This document shows, one piece after another, positions 1-5,054 of a stretch of DNA of 7,280 nucleotides (position 1 is the first letter of the stretch; each line of letters starts with the position of its first letter). The notes under the pieces are model-generated. The model worked only from the letters and a program-made list of their open reading frames with translations. It was not told the DNA's origin and did no database searches. Position numbers and translations under genes: made by a program. Location of the stretch: the NCBI GenBank assembly GCA_025964075.1, contig JAOPZQ010000219.1, forward strand, positions 1-7,280, in the 5' to 3' direction. Source of the stretch: Solirubrobacterales bacterium (lineage in GTDB: Bacteria > Actinomycetota > Thermoleophilia > Solirubrobacterales > Solirubrobacteraceae).

Positions 1-193
1 GCGCCCGGCGCTTCGTGGTCCTGTGGCCCCCGCGGCTCCGCCCGCGGCCGCCCCGGCCCCTGCCCCTGCCCCTGCCCCTGCCACTCCAACTCCACCTGCG
101 GCGGTCCCCATGCCCCCACACAGCAGCTCCGGCGATGCGCTCGGCCCCAACGGCCCGCTCGGCCCCAACGGCCCGCTCGGCCTTGGGCGCTGA
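1..193 (+). CDS. C-terminal end of an unidentified Ala/Pro-rich protein (5' end outside window)
   Basis: The frame beginning at base 2 is open from the window edge to a TGA at 191-193 and gives 63 residues. The visible part is low-complexity: an Ala-Pro stretch including four consecutive Ala-Pro dipeptides, a Thr-Pro step, then a hydrophilic Ser-rich segment. It ends with the hexapeptide GPNGPL twice, followed by GLGR. Such tails are typical of disordered linkers or C-terminal extensions of secreted or envelope proteins. No catalytic domain lies in the visible part, so no function is assigned. This frame is preferred over the other two because they read as Arg/Pro-rich or Cys/Pro-rich nonsense, while this one stops cleanly 66 bases before the next gene. 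The alternative is a non-coding repeat-rich stretch. Confidence 0.55.
   Translation, partial: RPALRGPVAPAAPPAAAPAPAPAPAPATPTPPAAVPMPPHSSSGDALGPNGPLGPNGPLGLGR
143..178 (+). repeat. Two perfect 18-bp tandem units encoding GPNGPL
   Basis: Two identical 18-base units (143-160 and 161-178, beginning ggccccaacg) lie head to tail and are in frame with the partial gene that ends at 193. The perfect identity suggests a recent slippage duplication. A separate run of short cccctg steps at about 57-80 encodes the Ala-Pro stretch of the same protein. Confidence 0.85.
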
Positions 194-259
194 CGTTCTG
201 GCGGCCGGTCGACGCTGTCACGTCGGCCACCTCTGCTGATCGGAGCCCGGGGACACGAT

Positions 260-1210
260 GTGACGATGGAGCGATCCCGCTTGGACGATCCCTTCACCGC
301 CCGCCTCGAGGTGCCCGTCAGCGGCGGGGCGCTTCACGTCGCTTACGCTGGACCGCCCGCGGACGTCGCCGAGTGCGTCGTGCTCGCCGTCCACGGGGTG
401 ACTGCTTCGCTGATGACGTGGCGGACGGTGGCGCGCGAGCTCGACGAACGCGTGTGCCTCGTGGCCCCCGACCTCCGCGGCCGTGGGCGGAGCGCGAAGC
501 TGCCGGGTCCCTATGGGATGGCAGCGCACGTGGCCGACATGATCGCGGTGCTCGACCACGTGGGGGCGACGTCCGCGGTCTTGATGGGGCACTCGATGGG
601 CGCGTACGTGGCGGCGCGCCTCGCCGCGGAGCACCCGGAGCGCGCCGCGGGCGTGGTGATGCTCGACGCCGGTCTGCCGTTCCCGCGTCCCGACGATCCC
701 GACGAGATGCTGGGGTCCGCGGTCGCCAACGCCGTCATGCGCCTCGGGATCACCTTCCCGTCGGCGGAGCACTACATCGAAGGCTGGCGGGCTCACCCCG
801 CCTTCGCGCATGCGTGGGACGACGACATCGAGGCCTACGCCCGGTATGACTTGGTCGAGGACGGGCGCGTTGCCCGCTGCACCGCCTCCCGCGAGGCGGT
901 GCGGGCTGACAGCAGGGACATCGTCCTCGACGACGTGACGCGCACCGCGTTTGACCGGGTGCGTGCACCCGTGCAAGTGCTGCGCGCCGAGCGCGGGCTG
1001 TTCGACGACGATCCGCTGATCCCGGCGGAGACCCTGCACGCATTTGCCGCCGCGCATCCGTCGGTGCGGGTCGAGGAGGTCGCGGGCGTCAATCACTACA
1101 CCCTGATCATGGGCGCGAGCCCGGGCCCGCCGAGGGTCGCCGCCGCCATCGAGGCCTCGCTGCCCTCGTGTCGCGAGGATGGCTCGAAGTCGCCAGCACC
1201 AGGGCGCTAG
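260..1210 (+). CDS. alpha/beta-fold hydrolase
   Basis: This 316-residue protein is predicted to be a cytoplasmic serine hydrolase of the alpha/beta-hydrolase superfamily; the substrate (ester, lactone, epoxide or C-C bond) cannot be read from the sequence. Visible landmarks are the oxyanion-hole HG at 45-46, the DLRGRGRS segment at 71-78, the nucleophile elbow GHSMG at 110-114 with Ser112, and a C-terminal NHYT with the likely catalytic His279. The acid is probably one of the acidic residues at 244-251, after the strand VQVLRAERG; I cannot fix which. A helical cap fits residues about 140-230. There is no signal peptide. The start is GTG at 260; ATG at 266 is an in-frame alternative, and neither has a strong Shine-Dalgarno (GGAG at 242-245 is far). 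The gene follows the preceding one by 66 bases and converges with the channel gene. Confidence 0.9.
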   Translation: MTMERSRLDDPFTARLEVPVSGGALHVAYAGPPADVAECVVLAVHGVTASLMTWRTVARELDERVCLVAPDLRGRGRSAKLPGPYGMAAHVADMIAVLDHVGATSAVLMGHSMGAYVAARLAAEHPERAAGVVMLDAGLPFPRPDDPDEMLGSAVANAVMRLGITFPSAEHYIEGWRAHPAFAHAWDDDIEAYARYDLVEDGRVARCTASREAVRADSRDIVLDDVTRTAFDRVRAPVQVLRAERGLFDDDPLIPAETLHAFAAAHPSVRVEEVAGVNHYTLIMGASPGPPRVAAAIEASLPSCREDGSKSPAPGR

Positions 1211-1254
1211 CGAGCTCTACACGGAGGACGAGCGAGCTCTACGCGGAGGACGAG
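1211..1254. repeat. 22-bp tandem direct repeat in the convergent junction
   Basis: Copies at 1211-1232 and 1233-1254 (beginning cgagctctac) differ at one base (A versus G at position 11 of the unit). The first copy begins right after the hydrolase stop codon. The second covers the last codons and the stop of the minus-strand channel gene. Each copy contains the palindrome GAGCTC and, on the minus strand, a TAG. There is no clear terminator hairpin, so this looks like a small duplication of the channel gene's 3' end that shortened the spacer to 28 bases. Confidence 0.85.
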
Positions 1255-1973
1255 CCGTCCGGCGACCGTACGGAGGCCGGTTGTTCGTCCGGCGTCCGGC
1301 GGCGGAACGCAGCGCGCGGCTCCACGGGACGACGCTCGCGGATCGGCTGCTCGTCCGGCTGGGTCAAGCGGAACGCGTATGCCGCGGCGGCGCCTCCGGC
1401 GAAGTTCGCGAGGAGGTAGATCCAGATGTGGCCCCACGTGAACAGGCCCATCACCGTCGCGCCGATGGCGACCGCGGGGTTGAAGGCGCCCCCGGAGACG
1501 TGGCCCACGGCGAGCGCGCCGGCGGCCACCGTGAAGCCGATCGCAAGACCGTAGAACGAGTTGCCCTCGGTGTCCTTCGCCGTCGCGACGTTCAAGACGA
1601 CATAGGCCAACGCGAACGTGAACAGGAACTCGGCGATCAGCATCTTGCCCGAGCCGGCAACCGTCGCGGCCGCCTTCGGTGTGTACCCGAGAATGCTCAC
1701 GACCCCGGCAGCGGCGAGCGCCGCGAGCACCTGCGTCGCGACGTAGGCGACGTACTCGTTCGGCGTCATCTTCCCGCGCAGGAGGACGGCGGTGCTCACG
1801 GCCGGGTTGTAGTGCGCACCCGACACGTGGCCGCCGGCGAAGACCATGACCATCAGGACCGCACCGATCGCCAGCGGCGCAAGCGTACCGGCGGTCGCGA
1901 CCGCCATGCCGACGGTGAACACCAAGAAGAACGTTCCGATGAACTCGACTCCAAGCTTGCGCTCGATCGTCAT
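1239..1973 (-). CDS. MIP/aquaporin-family membrane channel with non-canonical selectivity filter
   Basis: This is a 244-residue integral membrane channel of the major intrinsic protein family, which conducts water or small neutral solutes. Six hydrophobic helices and the two half-helix loops are visible: GGHVSGAHYNPAV with NPA at 56-58, and GHVSGGAFNPAV with NPA at 165-167. Residue Glu8-Glu10 and the later AEF (114-116) match the family's membrane-embedded glutamate regions. By alignment with E. coli AqpZ (F43, H174, T183, R189), the filter positions here are Ile36, Ala153, Gly162 and Val168. The normally conserved Arg after the second NPA is therefore Val. This is neither a classical AqpZ nor a GlpF, so the substrate is left open. 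Residues after about 202 form a charged Pro/Arg-rich cytoplasmic tail with PDEQP twice. The start is ATG at 1973, supported by AAGGGG six bases upstream; a longer reading to 2081 is Arg-rich and unlikely. Confidence 0.92.
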   Translation of the reverse strand: MTIERKLGVEFIGTFFLVFTVGMAVATAGTLAPLAIGAVLMVMVFAGGHVSGAHYNPAVSTAVLLRGKMTPNEYVAYVATQVLAALAAAGVVSILGYTPKAAATVAGSGKMLIAEFLFTFALAYVVLNVATAKDTEGNSFYGLAIGFTVAAGALAVGHVSGGAFNPAVAIGATVMGLFTWGHIWIYLLANFAGGAAAAYAFRLTQPDEQPIRERRPVEPRAAFRRRTPDEQPASVRSPDGSSSA

Positions 1974-1979
1974 CGCCAG

Positions 1980-1985
1980 CCCCTT
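1980..1985 (-). promoter_or_regulatory. Shine-Dalgarno of the MIP channel gene
   Basis: On the minus strand AAGGGG lies six bases upstream of ATG 1973-1971. It fixes this start over the upstream in-frame ATG at 2081, whose extra 36 residues show no family similarity. Confidence 0.7.
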
Positions 1986-2044
1986 GACTCGTAGGTTCGC
2001 AACTGCACATTCGGATCCTCCGGCCGACGGGGGCCGCCAGCGCC

Positions 2045-2080
2045 TGTTCCGTGGGACGGTCCGGGCACGCCCACGGAGCA
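2045..2080. promoter_or_regulatory. Long inverted repeat in the divergent channel/peptidase region
   Basis: The arms TGTTCCGTGGG (2045-2055) and CCCACGGAGCA (2070-2080) are complementary at 10 of 11 positions, and the inner 8 pairs are perfect. The 14-base spacer puts the arm centres about 25 bases apart. It lies in the only shared upstream region (1974-2245) of the channel and peptidase genes, so it could be an operator for a dimeric regulator or a 5'-UTR stem-loop of the peptidase transcript. No convincing -35/-10 pair was found in this region, which holds no supportable gene. Confidence 0.45.
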
Positions 2081-2245
2081 ACTCGGCGTCGGGGCGATCG
2101 TCGATGCCGAGACCGACCGGGAGGCGGCGCCACAGGCTTGGTCGAATGGTCGCCGGTGGCTGGCCCCGCGTTCAGTCGCCCATCGGCAACCGTCCGAGGA
2201 TGCTCTCGTCCAGCTCTTGGGACCCAGGGGCATCGAGCTCGCGAC

Positions 2246-3112
2246 ATGACCACCCGACCCACTACCTTCCTCGCCGCGCTCGCCGCGCTCGCGACGTTCC
2301 AACCGCTCGCTGTGCGCGCGCAAGCGGACGCGGGAACGCGCCAGGCCAGCAGCTCCAACTGGGCCGGATACGTGGTCAGCAAGGCTGGAGTGCGCTTCCG
2401 GCGCGTCACCGGCACCTGGGTGCAACCGGCGGCCAGCTGCGCGCCCGGACCGCGCCGGTACTCGGCCTACTGGCTTGGCCTCGGGGGCTTTCACTCGTCC
2501 TCGAGCGCCCTCGAGCAGATCGGCACCCAGGTCGACTGCAGCTCGGTCGGCCGGCCGGTCTACTCGGCGTGGTACGAGCTCGTGCCCGCCCTCCCGGTGC
2601 ACATCGCGCTCCGAGTGCGGCCGGGCGACACGCTCTCGGCGAGCACGACCGTGTCGGGCCACACCGTCAAGCTCCACCTCGCCAACCGCACCACCGGCGC
2701 CACCTTCTCCAAGCGACTGCGTGCCACGCACGTCGATGTGACCTCGGCGGAATGGATCGTCGAGGCGCCCGCGTCGTGCGACGCCTCAGGCTGCCAGACG
2801 CTGCCGCTGGCCAACTTCGGCAGCGCAACCTTCACGGCTGCTCGCGCGACGACCACCGCCGCGCATCGCGGCCCGATCGCCGACCCCGCGTGGGCCACGA
2901 CCGCGATGACCCTGTCTTCCGACGCCAACGTCGGGATCGGAGCCGGCCTCACCGTGCCCGGCTCCTCCGCCACGGCGGCACCCGGTCCCCTGTCCGCCGG
3001 CGGCGACGGGTTCACTGTCACCTACCAAGACGCGGCGCCCTCGATACCGACCGTGCCCCCTTCGATACCGACCGTGCCCCCCTCGATACCGACCGTGCCA
3101 CCAATCGGATGA
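2246..3112 (+). CDS. Secreted G1-family (eqolisin-type) glutamic peptidase
   Basis: This 288-residue exported protein resembles bacterial members of peptidase family G1, acid-active endopeptidases using a Gln/Glu dyad. A signal peptide fits residues 1-26 or 1-28 (hydrophobic FLAALAALA, then AVRAQA). The mature domain opens with SSSNWAGYV (35-43), followed by GTWVQP (56-61), AYWLGLGG (74-81), LEQIGTQVDC (89-98), PVYSAWYELVPA (104-115), SAEWIVEAP (167-175) and LPLANFG (186-192). By comparison with scytalidoglutamic peptidase the dyad should be Gln91 and Glu169. Cys65, 98, 178 and 183 could form disulfides. There is almost no propeptide, unlike fungal members. The C-terminus (265-288) is a PSIPTVP triple repeat. 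ATG 2246 is chosen because it starts a proper signal peptide; the nearby GGGG at 2227-2230 is a weak ribosome site, and the reading frame upstream to 2051 is not signal-like. Confidence 0.87.
   Translation: MTTRPTTFLAALAALATFQPLAVRAQADAGTRQASSSNWAGYVVSKAGVRFRRVTGTWVQPAASCAPGPRRYSAYWLGLGGFHSSSSALEQIGTQVDCSSVGRPVYSAWYELVPALPVHIALRVRPGDTLSASTTVSGHTVKLHLANRTTGATFSKRLRATHVDVTSAEWIVEAPASCDASGCQTLPLANFGSATFTAARATTTAAHRGPIADPAWATTAMTLSSDANVGIGAGLTVPGSSATAAPGPLSAGGDGFTVTYQDAAPSIPTVPPSIPTVPPSIPTVPPIG
3041..3103 (+). repeat. Three 21-bp tandem units at the 3' end of the G1 peptidase gene
   Basis: Units at 3041-3061, 3062-3082 and 3083-3103 each start tcgataccgaccgtgcc and encode Ser-Ile-Pro-Thr-Val-Pro-Pro. 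They are identical except in the last few bases. Each uses ATA for Ile, an unusual codon in such GC-rich DNA, which points to expansion of a single seed unit. The unit is a multiple of three, so copy number can change without breaking the frame. The stop codon comes two codons after the last unit. Confidence 0.9.
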
Positions 3113-3193
3113 GCACCGGGCAATGCGCAACGCCGATGTAACGTCCGACCATCTAAAAGGCTCCCCATGGGTGATGCTCAGTCCCTGACGGCG

Positions 3194-3218
3194 GAGCAGG
3201 AGGGACTGCTCATGAGCA
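3194..3218 (+). promoter_or_regulatory. Shine-Dalgarno in a hairpin loop, overlapping a palindrome at the IclR start
   Basis: AGGAGGG (3198-3204) is a very strong ribosome site seven bases before ATG 3212, and decides this start over ATG 3167 (which has AAAAGG at 3155-3160). The flanks GAGCAG (3194-3199) and CTGCTC (3206-3211) form a perfect 6-bp stem that leaves GAGGGA in the loop. CTGCTC also belongs to a 12-bp palindrome, TGCTCATGAGCA (3207-3218), centred on the start codon. The three GAGCA half-sites could instead serve as an operator. Confidence 0.5.
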
Positions 3219-4099
3219 AGCTGCGCCACCCGGTTCAGGCGCCCGGTAGCGGGCGAGCGCCGAGCACGGCACGATTGATGCTCAAGGTCCTCGCCCTGCT
3301 GGCGGAGCACCCCGATGGGGTTCGCGCCAGTGACGTCGCGCGATCGGTGCTGAGGGTGGTGACCTTGCTGGCGGACCGAGCCGACGGCGTCGACGCGCGT
3401 GACGTCGCCGAGACGGTCGGCACGAGCCCGTCGACGGCGTACTACCTGCTCGCCAGCCTCTGTGAGGAGGGCTTCGTGGTCCGCGACCGCGTGTATGGCG
3501 GCTATCGCCTGCGACGCGGCGTCCCCGCGGTGCCGCCCCCGCTCGTCGCTCGGCCCTGGGAGGACATCGAGCCTGCGATCGACGCCCTCTTCCTGCGGAC
3601 GCGGAAGGCCTGCTATCTCGGCCGCGCGGACCGAGGCGGCATCGAGATCCTGGCGGTCCGCGGCCTTTCGGGCCTGCCGACGATCCCCGGCCTGGGTTCG
3701 TGGATCCCGGACGAGCGGCTGCACGCCCTCGCCATGGGCAAGGTCGTGCTCTCGCTGCTGCCCGACGCCGAGCGCCGGCGGTATGTGCAGCGCGGACTTC
3801 GCTCCTTCACCGAGACCACGATCACGTCTCCCCGCGATCTGATGGACGAGCTCGACAGGGTCCGGGGACGAGGCGTCGCCACCGAGCACGGCGAGTTCCA
3901 CCCGGATTTCTGTTGCGTCGCCGCGCCGATGCACGACGACCGCGGTCGCTTCATGGCCGTCGTCGGACTGTCGACCAGCACCCCCGCGTTCTACGCCGGG
4001 CGCGAGCGGCTGATCGAGGCCGTGCGCGACGCGGCGGCCATGTCCAACCCCTTGCAGCGAACCCACGAGATCTTGCGTCGAGAGGGCCTGGCTACCTAG
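3212..4099 (+). CDS. IclR-family transcriptional regulator with duplicated half-HTH
   Basis: This is a 295-residue (310 if started at 3167) DNA-binding regulator that would respond to an unknown small molecule. The N-terminal winged helix-turn-helix covers residues about 24-100, with recognition helix SPSTAYYLLASLCEEGF (72-88). The C-terminal effector domain is recognisable from ILAVRG (146-151), LHALAMGKVVLSLLP (170-184), TITSPRDLMDELDRVRGRGVA (from 203) and CCVAAP (234-239), all at family-typical spacing. Oddly, residues 24-46 and 47-69 are two tandem copies of the helix 1-helix 2 segment (13 of 23 identical), so the protein has an extra half-motif before the complete one. The gene starts about 100 bases after the G1 peptidase and could share its transcript, making the peptidase a candidate target. 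The start was chosen for its strong ribosome site; the IclR assignment is firm, the ligand unknown. Confidence 0.88.
   Translation: MSKLRHPVQAPGSGRAPSTARLMLKVLALLAEHPDGVRASDVARSVLRVVTLLADRADGVDARDVAETVGTSPSTAYYLLASLCEEGFVVRDRVYGGYRLRRGVPAVPPPLVARPWEDIEPAIDALFLRTRKACYLGRADRGGIEILAVRGLSGLPTIPGLGSWIPDERLHALAMGKVVLSLLPDAERRRYVQRGLRSFTETTITSPRDLMDELDRVRGRGVATEHGEFHPDFCCVAAPMHDDRGRFMAVVGLSTSTPAFYAGRERLIEAVRDAAAMSNPLQRTHEILRREGLAT
3281..3418 (+). repeat. Diverged 69-bp tandem duplication inside the IclR gene
   Basis: Units 3281-3349 and 3350-3418 align without gaps, with 45 of 69 bases and 13 of 23 residues identical. Most differences fall at third codon positions or are conservative (Lys/Arg, Glu/Asp, Ser/Thr). 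Both encode the pattern L-x-V-x-x-LLA-x-x-x-DGV-x-A-x-DVA-x-x-V, the first two helices of the IclR helix-turn-helix; only the second is followed by a recognition helix. The divergence indicates an old duplication. Confidence 0.75.
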
Positions 4100-4124
4100 C
4101 CCGACCAGCGACCCGGTGGTCGGG
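4100..4124 (+). terminator. Stem-loop directly after the IclR stop codon
   Basis: CCCGACCA (4100-4107) and TGGTCGGG (4117-4124) form a perfect 8-bp GC-rich stem with a 9-base loop, starting at the base after TAG 4097-4099. A second hairpin follows at 4143-4158 (CCGACG, loop ACGC, CGTCGG). Neither has a U-tract, so they would be non-canonical terminators or transcript-stabilising structures. Confidence 0.5.
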
Positions 4125-4142
4125 GCCGCTGAGCTGTCCGAT

Positions 4143-4158
4143 CCGACGACGCCGTCGG
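4143..4158 (+). terminator. Second small hairpin downstream of the IclR gene
   Basis: CCGACG (4143-4148) pairs with CGTCGG (4153-4158) across a 4-base loop, between the IclR stop and the ArsR promoter. It may help the 4100-4124 stem-loop insulate the two transcripts. There is no U-run, so the terminator role is tentative. Confidence 0.35.
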
Positions 4159-4164
4159 CCTGAG

Positions 4165-4193
4165 TTGCGTTCTGGAGGCCGATGGTATTTAAT
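4165..4193 (+). promoter_or_regulatory. Likely promoter of the ArsR-SRPBCC operon
   Basis: TTGCGT (4165-4170) and TTTAAT (4188-4193) are spaced by 17 bases and resemble sigma-70-type -35 and -10 boxes; the -10 matches TATAAT at 5 of 6 positions. It sits in the most AT-rich stretch of an otherwise very GC-rich window and would start transcription near 4200, about 20 bases before the GTG at 4221. Confidence 0.5.
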
Positions 4194-4208
4194 CGTCTCA
4201 TTAATTAA
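4189..4208. promoter_or_regulatory. Candidate ArsR operator
   Basis: TTAAT (4189-4193) and ATTAA (4200-4204) form an inverted repeat with a 6-base spacer, and TTAATTAA (4201-4208) is itself palindromic. The site overlaps the proposed -10 box and start point, where binding by the adjacent ArsR-family protein would repress its own operon. Autorepression is usual in this family; the site itself is inferred. Confidence 0.45.
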
Positions 4209-4220
4209 CCGGACCGTTAC

Positions 4221-4553
4221 GTGCCAGCCGACCAGCTCAGCCTCACCTTCGCCGCTCTCGCCGATCCGACGCGCCGCTCGATCCTGACTCGCCTCGCCGA
4301 GGGCGAGGCGACCGTGAACGAGCTGGCGGAGCCGTTCCCGGTCAGCCTCCCGGCGATCTCGCGCCACCTCAAGGTGCTCGAGCGCGCGGGACTCATCGTC
4401 CGCAGCCGGGAGGCCCAGTGGCGGCCGAGCCGGCTGCAGGCCGACCCGCTCGACGACGCGGTGGAGTGGATGCAGTCGCGCAAGCGCACGTGGGAGGGCC
4501 GGATGGACCGACTCGAGGCGCACCTACGCCGAACAGGAGAGCAAGATGAGTGA
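4221..4553 (+). CDS. ArsR-family transcriptional repressor
   Basis: This 110-residue winged helix-turn-helix protein likely represses its own operon. The ArsR-type core is clear: FAALADPTRRSILTRLAEGEATVNELAE (10-37), recognition helix region VSLPAISRHLKVLERAGLI (41-59), and a shortened wing with QWRPSRL (66-72). A C-terminal helix WMQSRKRTWEGRMDRLEAHL (83-102) fits the dimer interface. It has no cysteine, so thiolate metal sensing as in the arsenic and cadmium sensors is unlikely; it belongs to the subgroup commonly paired with SRPBCC proteins. The start is GTG at 4221, just after the AT-rich promoter island; only a weak GGA (4211-4213) precedes it. Its last 8 bases overlap the next gene, implying translational coupling. 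Confidence 0.9.
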   Translation: MPADQLSLTFAALADPTRRSILTRLAEGEATVNELAEPFPVSLPAISRHLKVLERAGLIVRSREAQWRPSRLQADPLDDAVEWMQSRKRTWEGRMDRLEAHLRRTGEQDE

Positions 4554-5010
4554 CTCGACCCCCGTGGCCTCCGCCCAGGCGGTGCTGATCACGCGCATCT
4601 TCGAAGCGCCGCGTGAGCGAGTGTTCAGGGCCTGGACGGAGCCCGACGAGGTGGCGGCGTGGTACGGCCCCGAGCACGTCGACACGCCGCGCGAGAAGAT
4701 CCACATCGACCTGCGCGTCGGCGGGCGCTACGAGCTCACGATGGTCCAGCGCGGCGGCGGTACCGACTTCGCGATCGGGTACGAGATCCTTGAGCTCGTG
4801 GAGCCGGAGCTCATCGTCCTGCGCTCGGACCCGATGCCGGAGATGGGCATGCACGAGCCGACGATCCTGCGCGTGGAGTTCCACGACCACGGCGCCAAGA
4901 CGCGCATGACGCTCAGCGACGGGCCCTATCCGCCCGCGGGACGCGGCCACGCCGAGGCCGGATGGAGCGCCGCGTTCGACAAGCTCGCGGCGGTCGTGGT
5001 CGCCGCATAG
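4546..5010 (+). CDS. SRPBCC/AHSA1-family (START-like fold) protein
   Basis: This 154-residue cytoplasmic protein has the AHSA1-like SRPBCC fold, a helix-grip barrel that holds hydrophobic ligands. Family landmarks are ITRIFEAPRERVFRAWTEPD (15-34), the AAWYGP turn (37-42), DLRVGGRYELTM (55-66), the YEILELVEPELIVL strand pair (79-92), a T-R-MTLSDG strand (119-126), and the C-terminal helix EAGWSAAFDKLAAVV (137-151) that closes the pocket. No catalytic role can be assigned. The ATG at 4546 lies inside the end of the arsR-like gene and has AGGAGA (4535-4540) five bases upstream. ArsR-SRPBCC pairs are common in actinobacteria; the partner may bind the ligand sensed by the pair or act on the same compound, but this is inference. 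Confidence 0.9.
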   Translation: MSDSTPVASAQAVLITRIFEAPRERVFRAWTEPDEVAAWYGPEHVDTPREKIHIDLRVGGRYELTMVQRGGGTDFAIGYEILELVEPELIVLRSDPMPEMGMHEPTILRVEFHDHGAKTRMTLSDGPYPPAGRGHAEAGWSAAFDKLAAVVVAA

Positions 5011-5016
5011 GGATCG

Positions 5017-5049
5017 CGTGCGCGGCGCACGGGCGCGGACCAGTCCGCG
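5017..5049. terminator. Paired hairpins between convergent SRPBCC and ABC permease genes
   Basis: The 44-base convergent spacer holds CGTGCG-cgg-CGCACG (5017-5031) and CGCGGA-ccag-TCCGCG (5034-5049), each a perfect 6-bp stem. Being symmetric, they could terminate transcription from both sides. There are no T-tracts, so this is a structural inference. Confidence 0.5.
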
Positions 5050-5054
5050 TGCGG

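Noticed and set aside
203..228. Stem GGCC/GACG with CGTC/GGCC after the leftmost gene as a terminator
   Set aside because: The stem needs a 4-base bulge and lacks a U-tract, so it is too weak in DNA of this composition.
218..1096. Long minus-strand open frame opposite the hydrolase (292 codons), with similar long antisense frames under the IclR, ABC and peptidase genes
   Set aside because: Its translation is Arg/His/Gly-rich with no motif, and long antisense frames are expected in very GC-rich coding DNA. The + strand frame has clear catalytic motifs.
1984..2012. TTGACT followed 17 bases later by ACATTC as a + strand promoter for the peptidase
   Set aside because: The -10 match is poor, and the TTGACT overlaps the channel gene's ribosome site region. 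It is not strong enough to list.
1207..2415. 402-codon minus-strand frame covering the channel gene and its upstream region
   Set aside because: It is an Arg-rich shifted reading of the MIP gene; the true frame shows both NPA motifs and has a ribosome site.
3041..3103. Short tandem units considered as a CRISPR-like array
   Set aside because: The units are contiguous with no spacers, in frame, and encode a protein tail.
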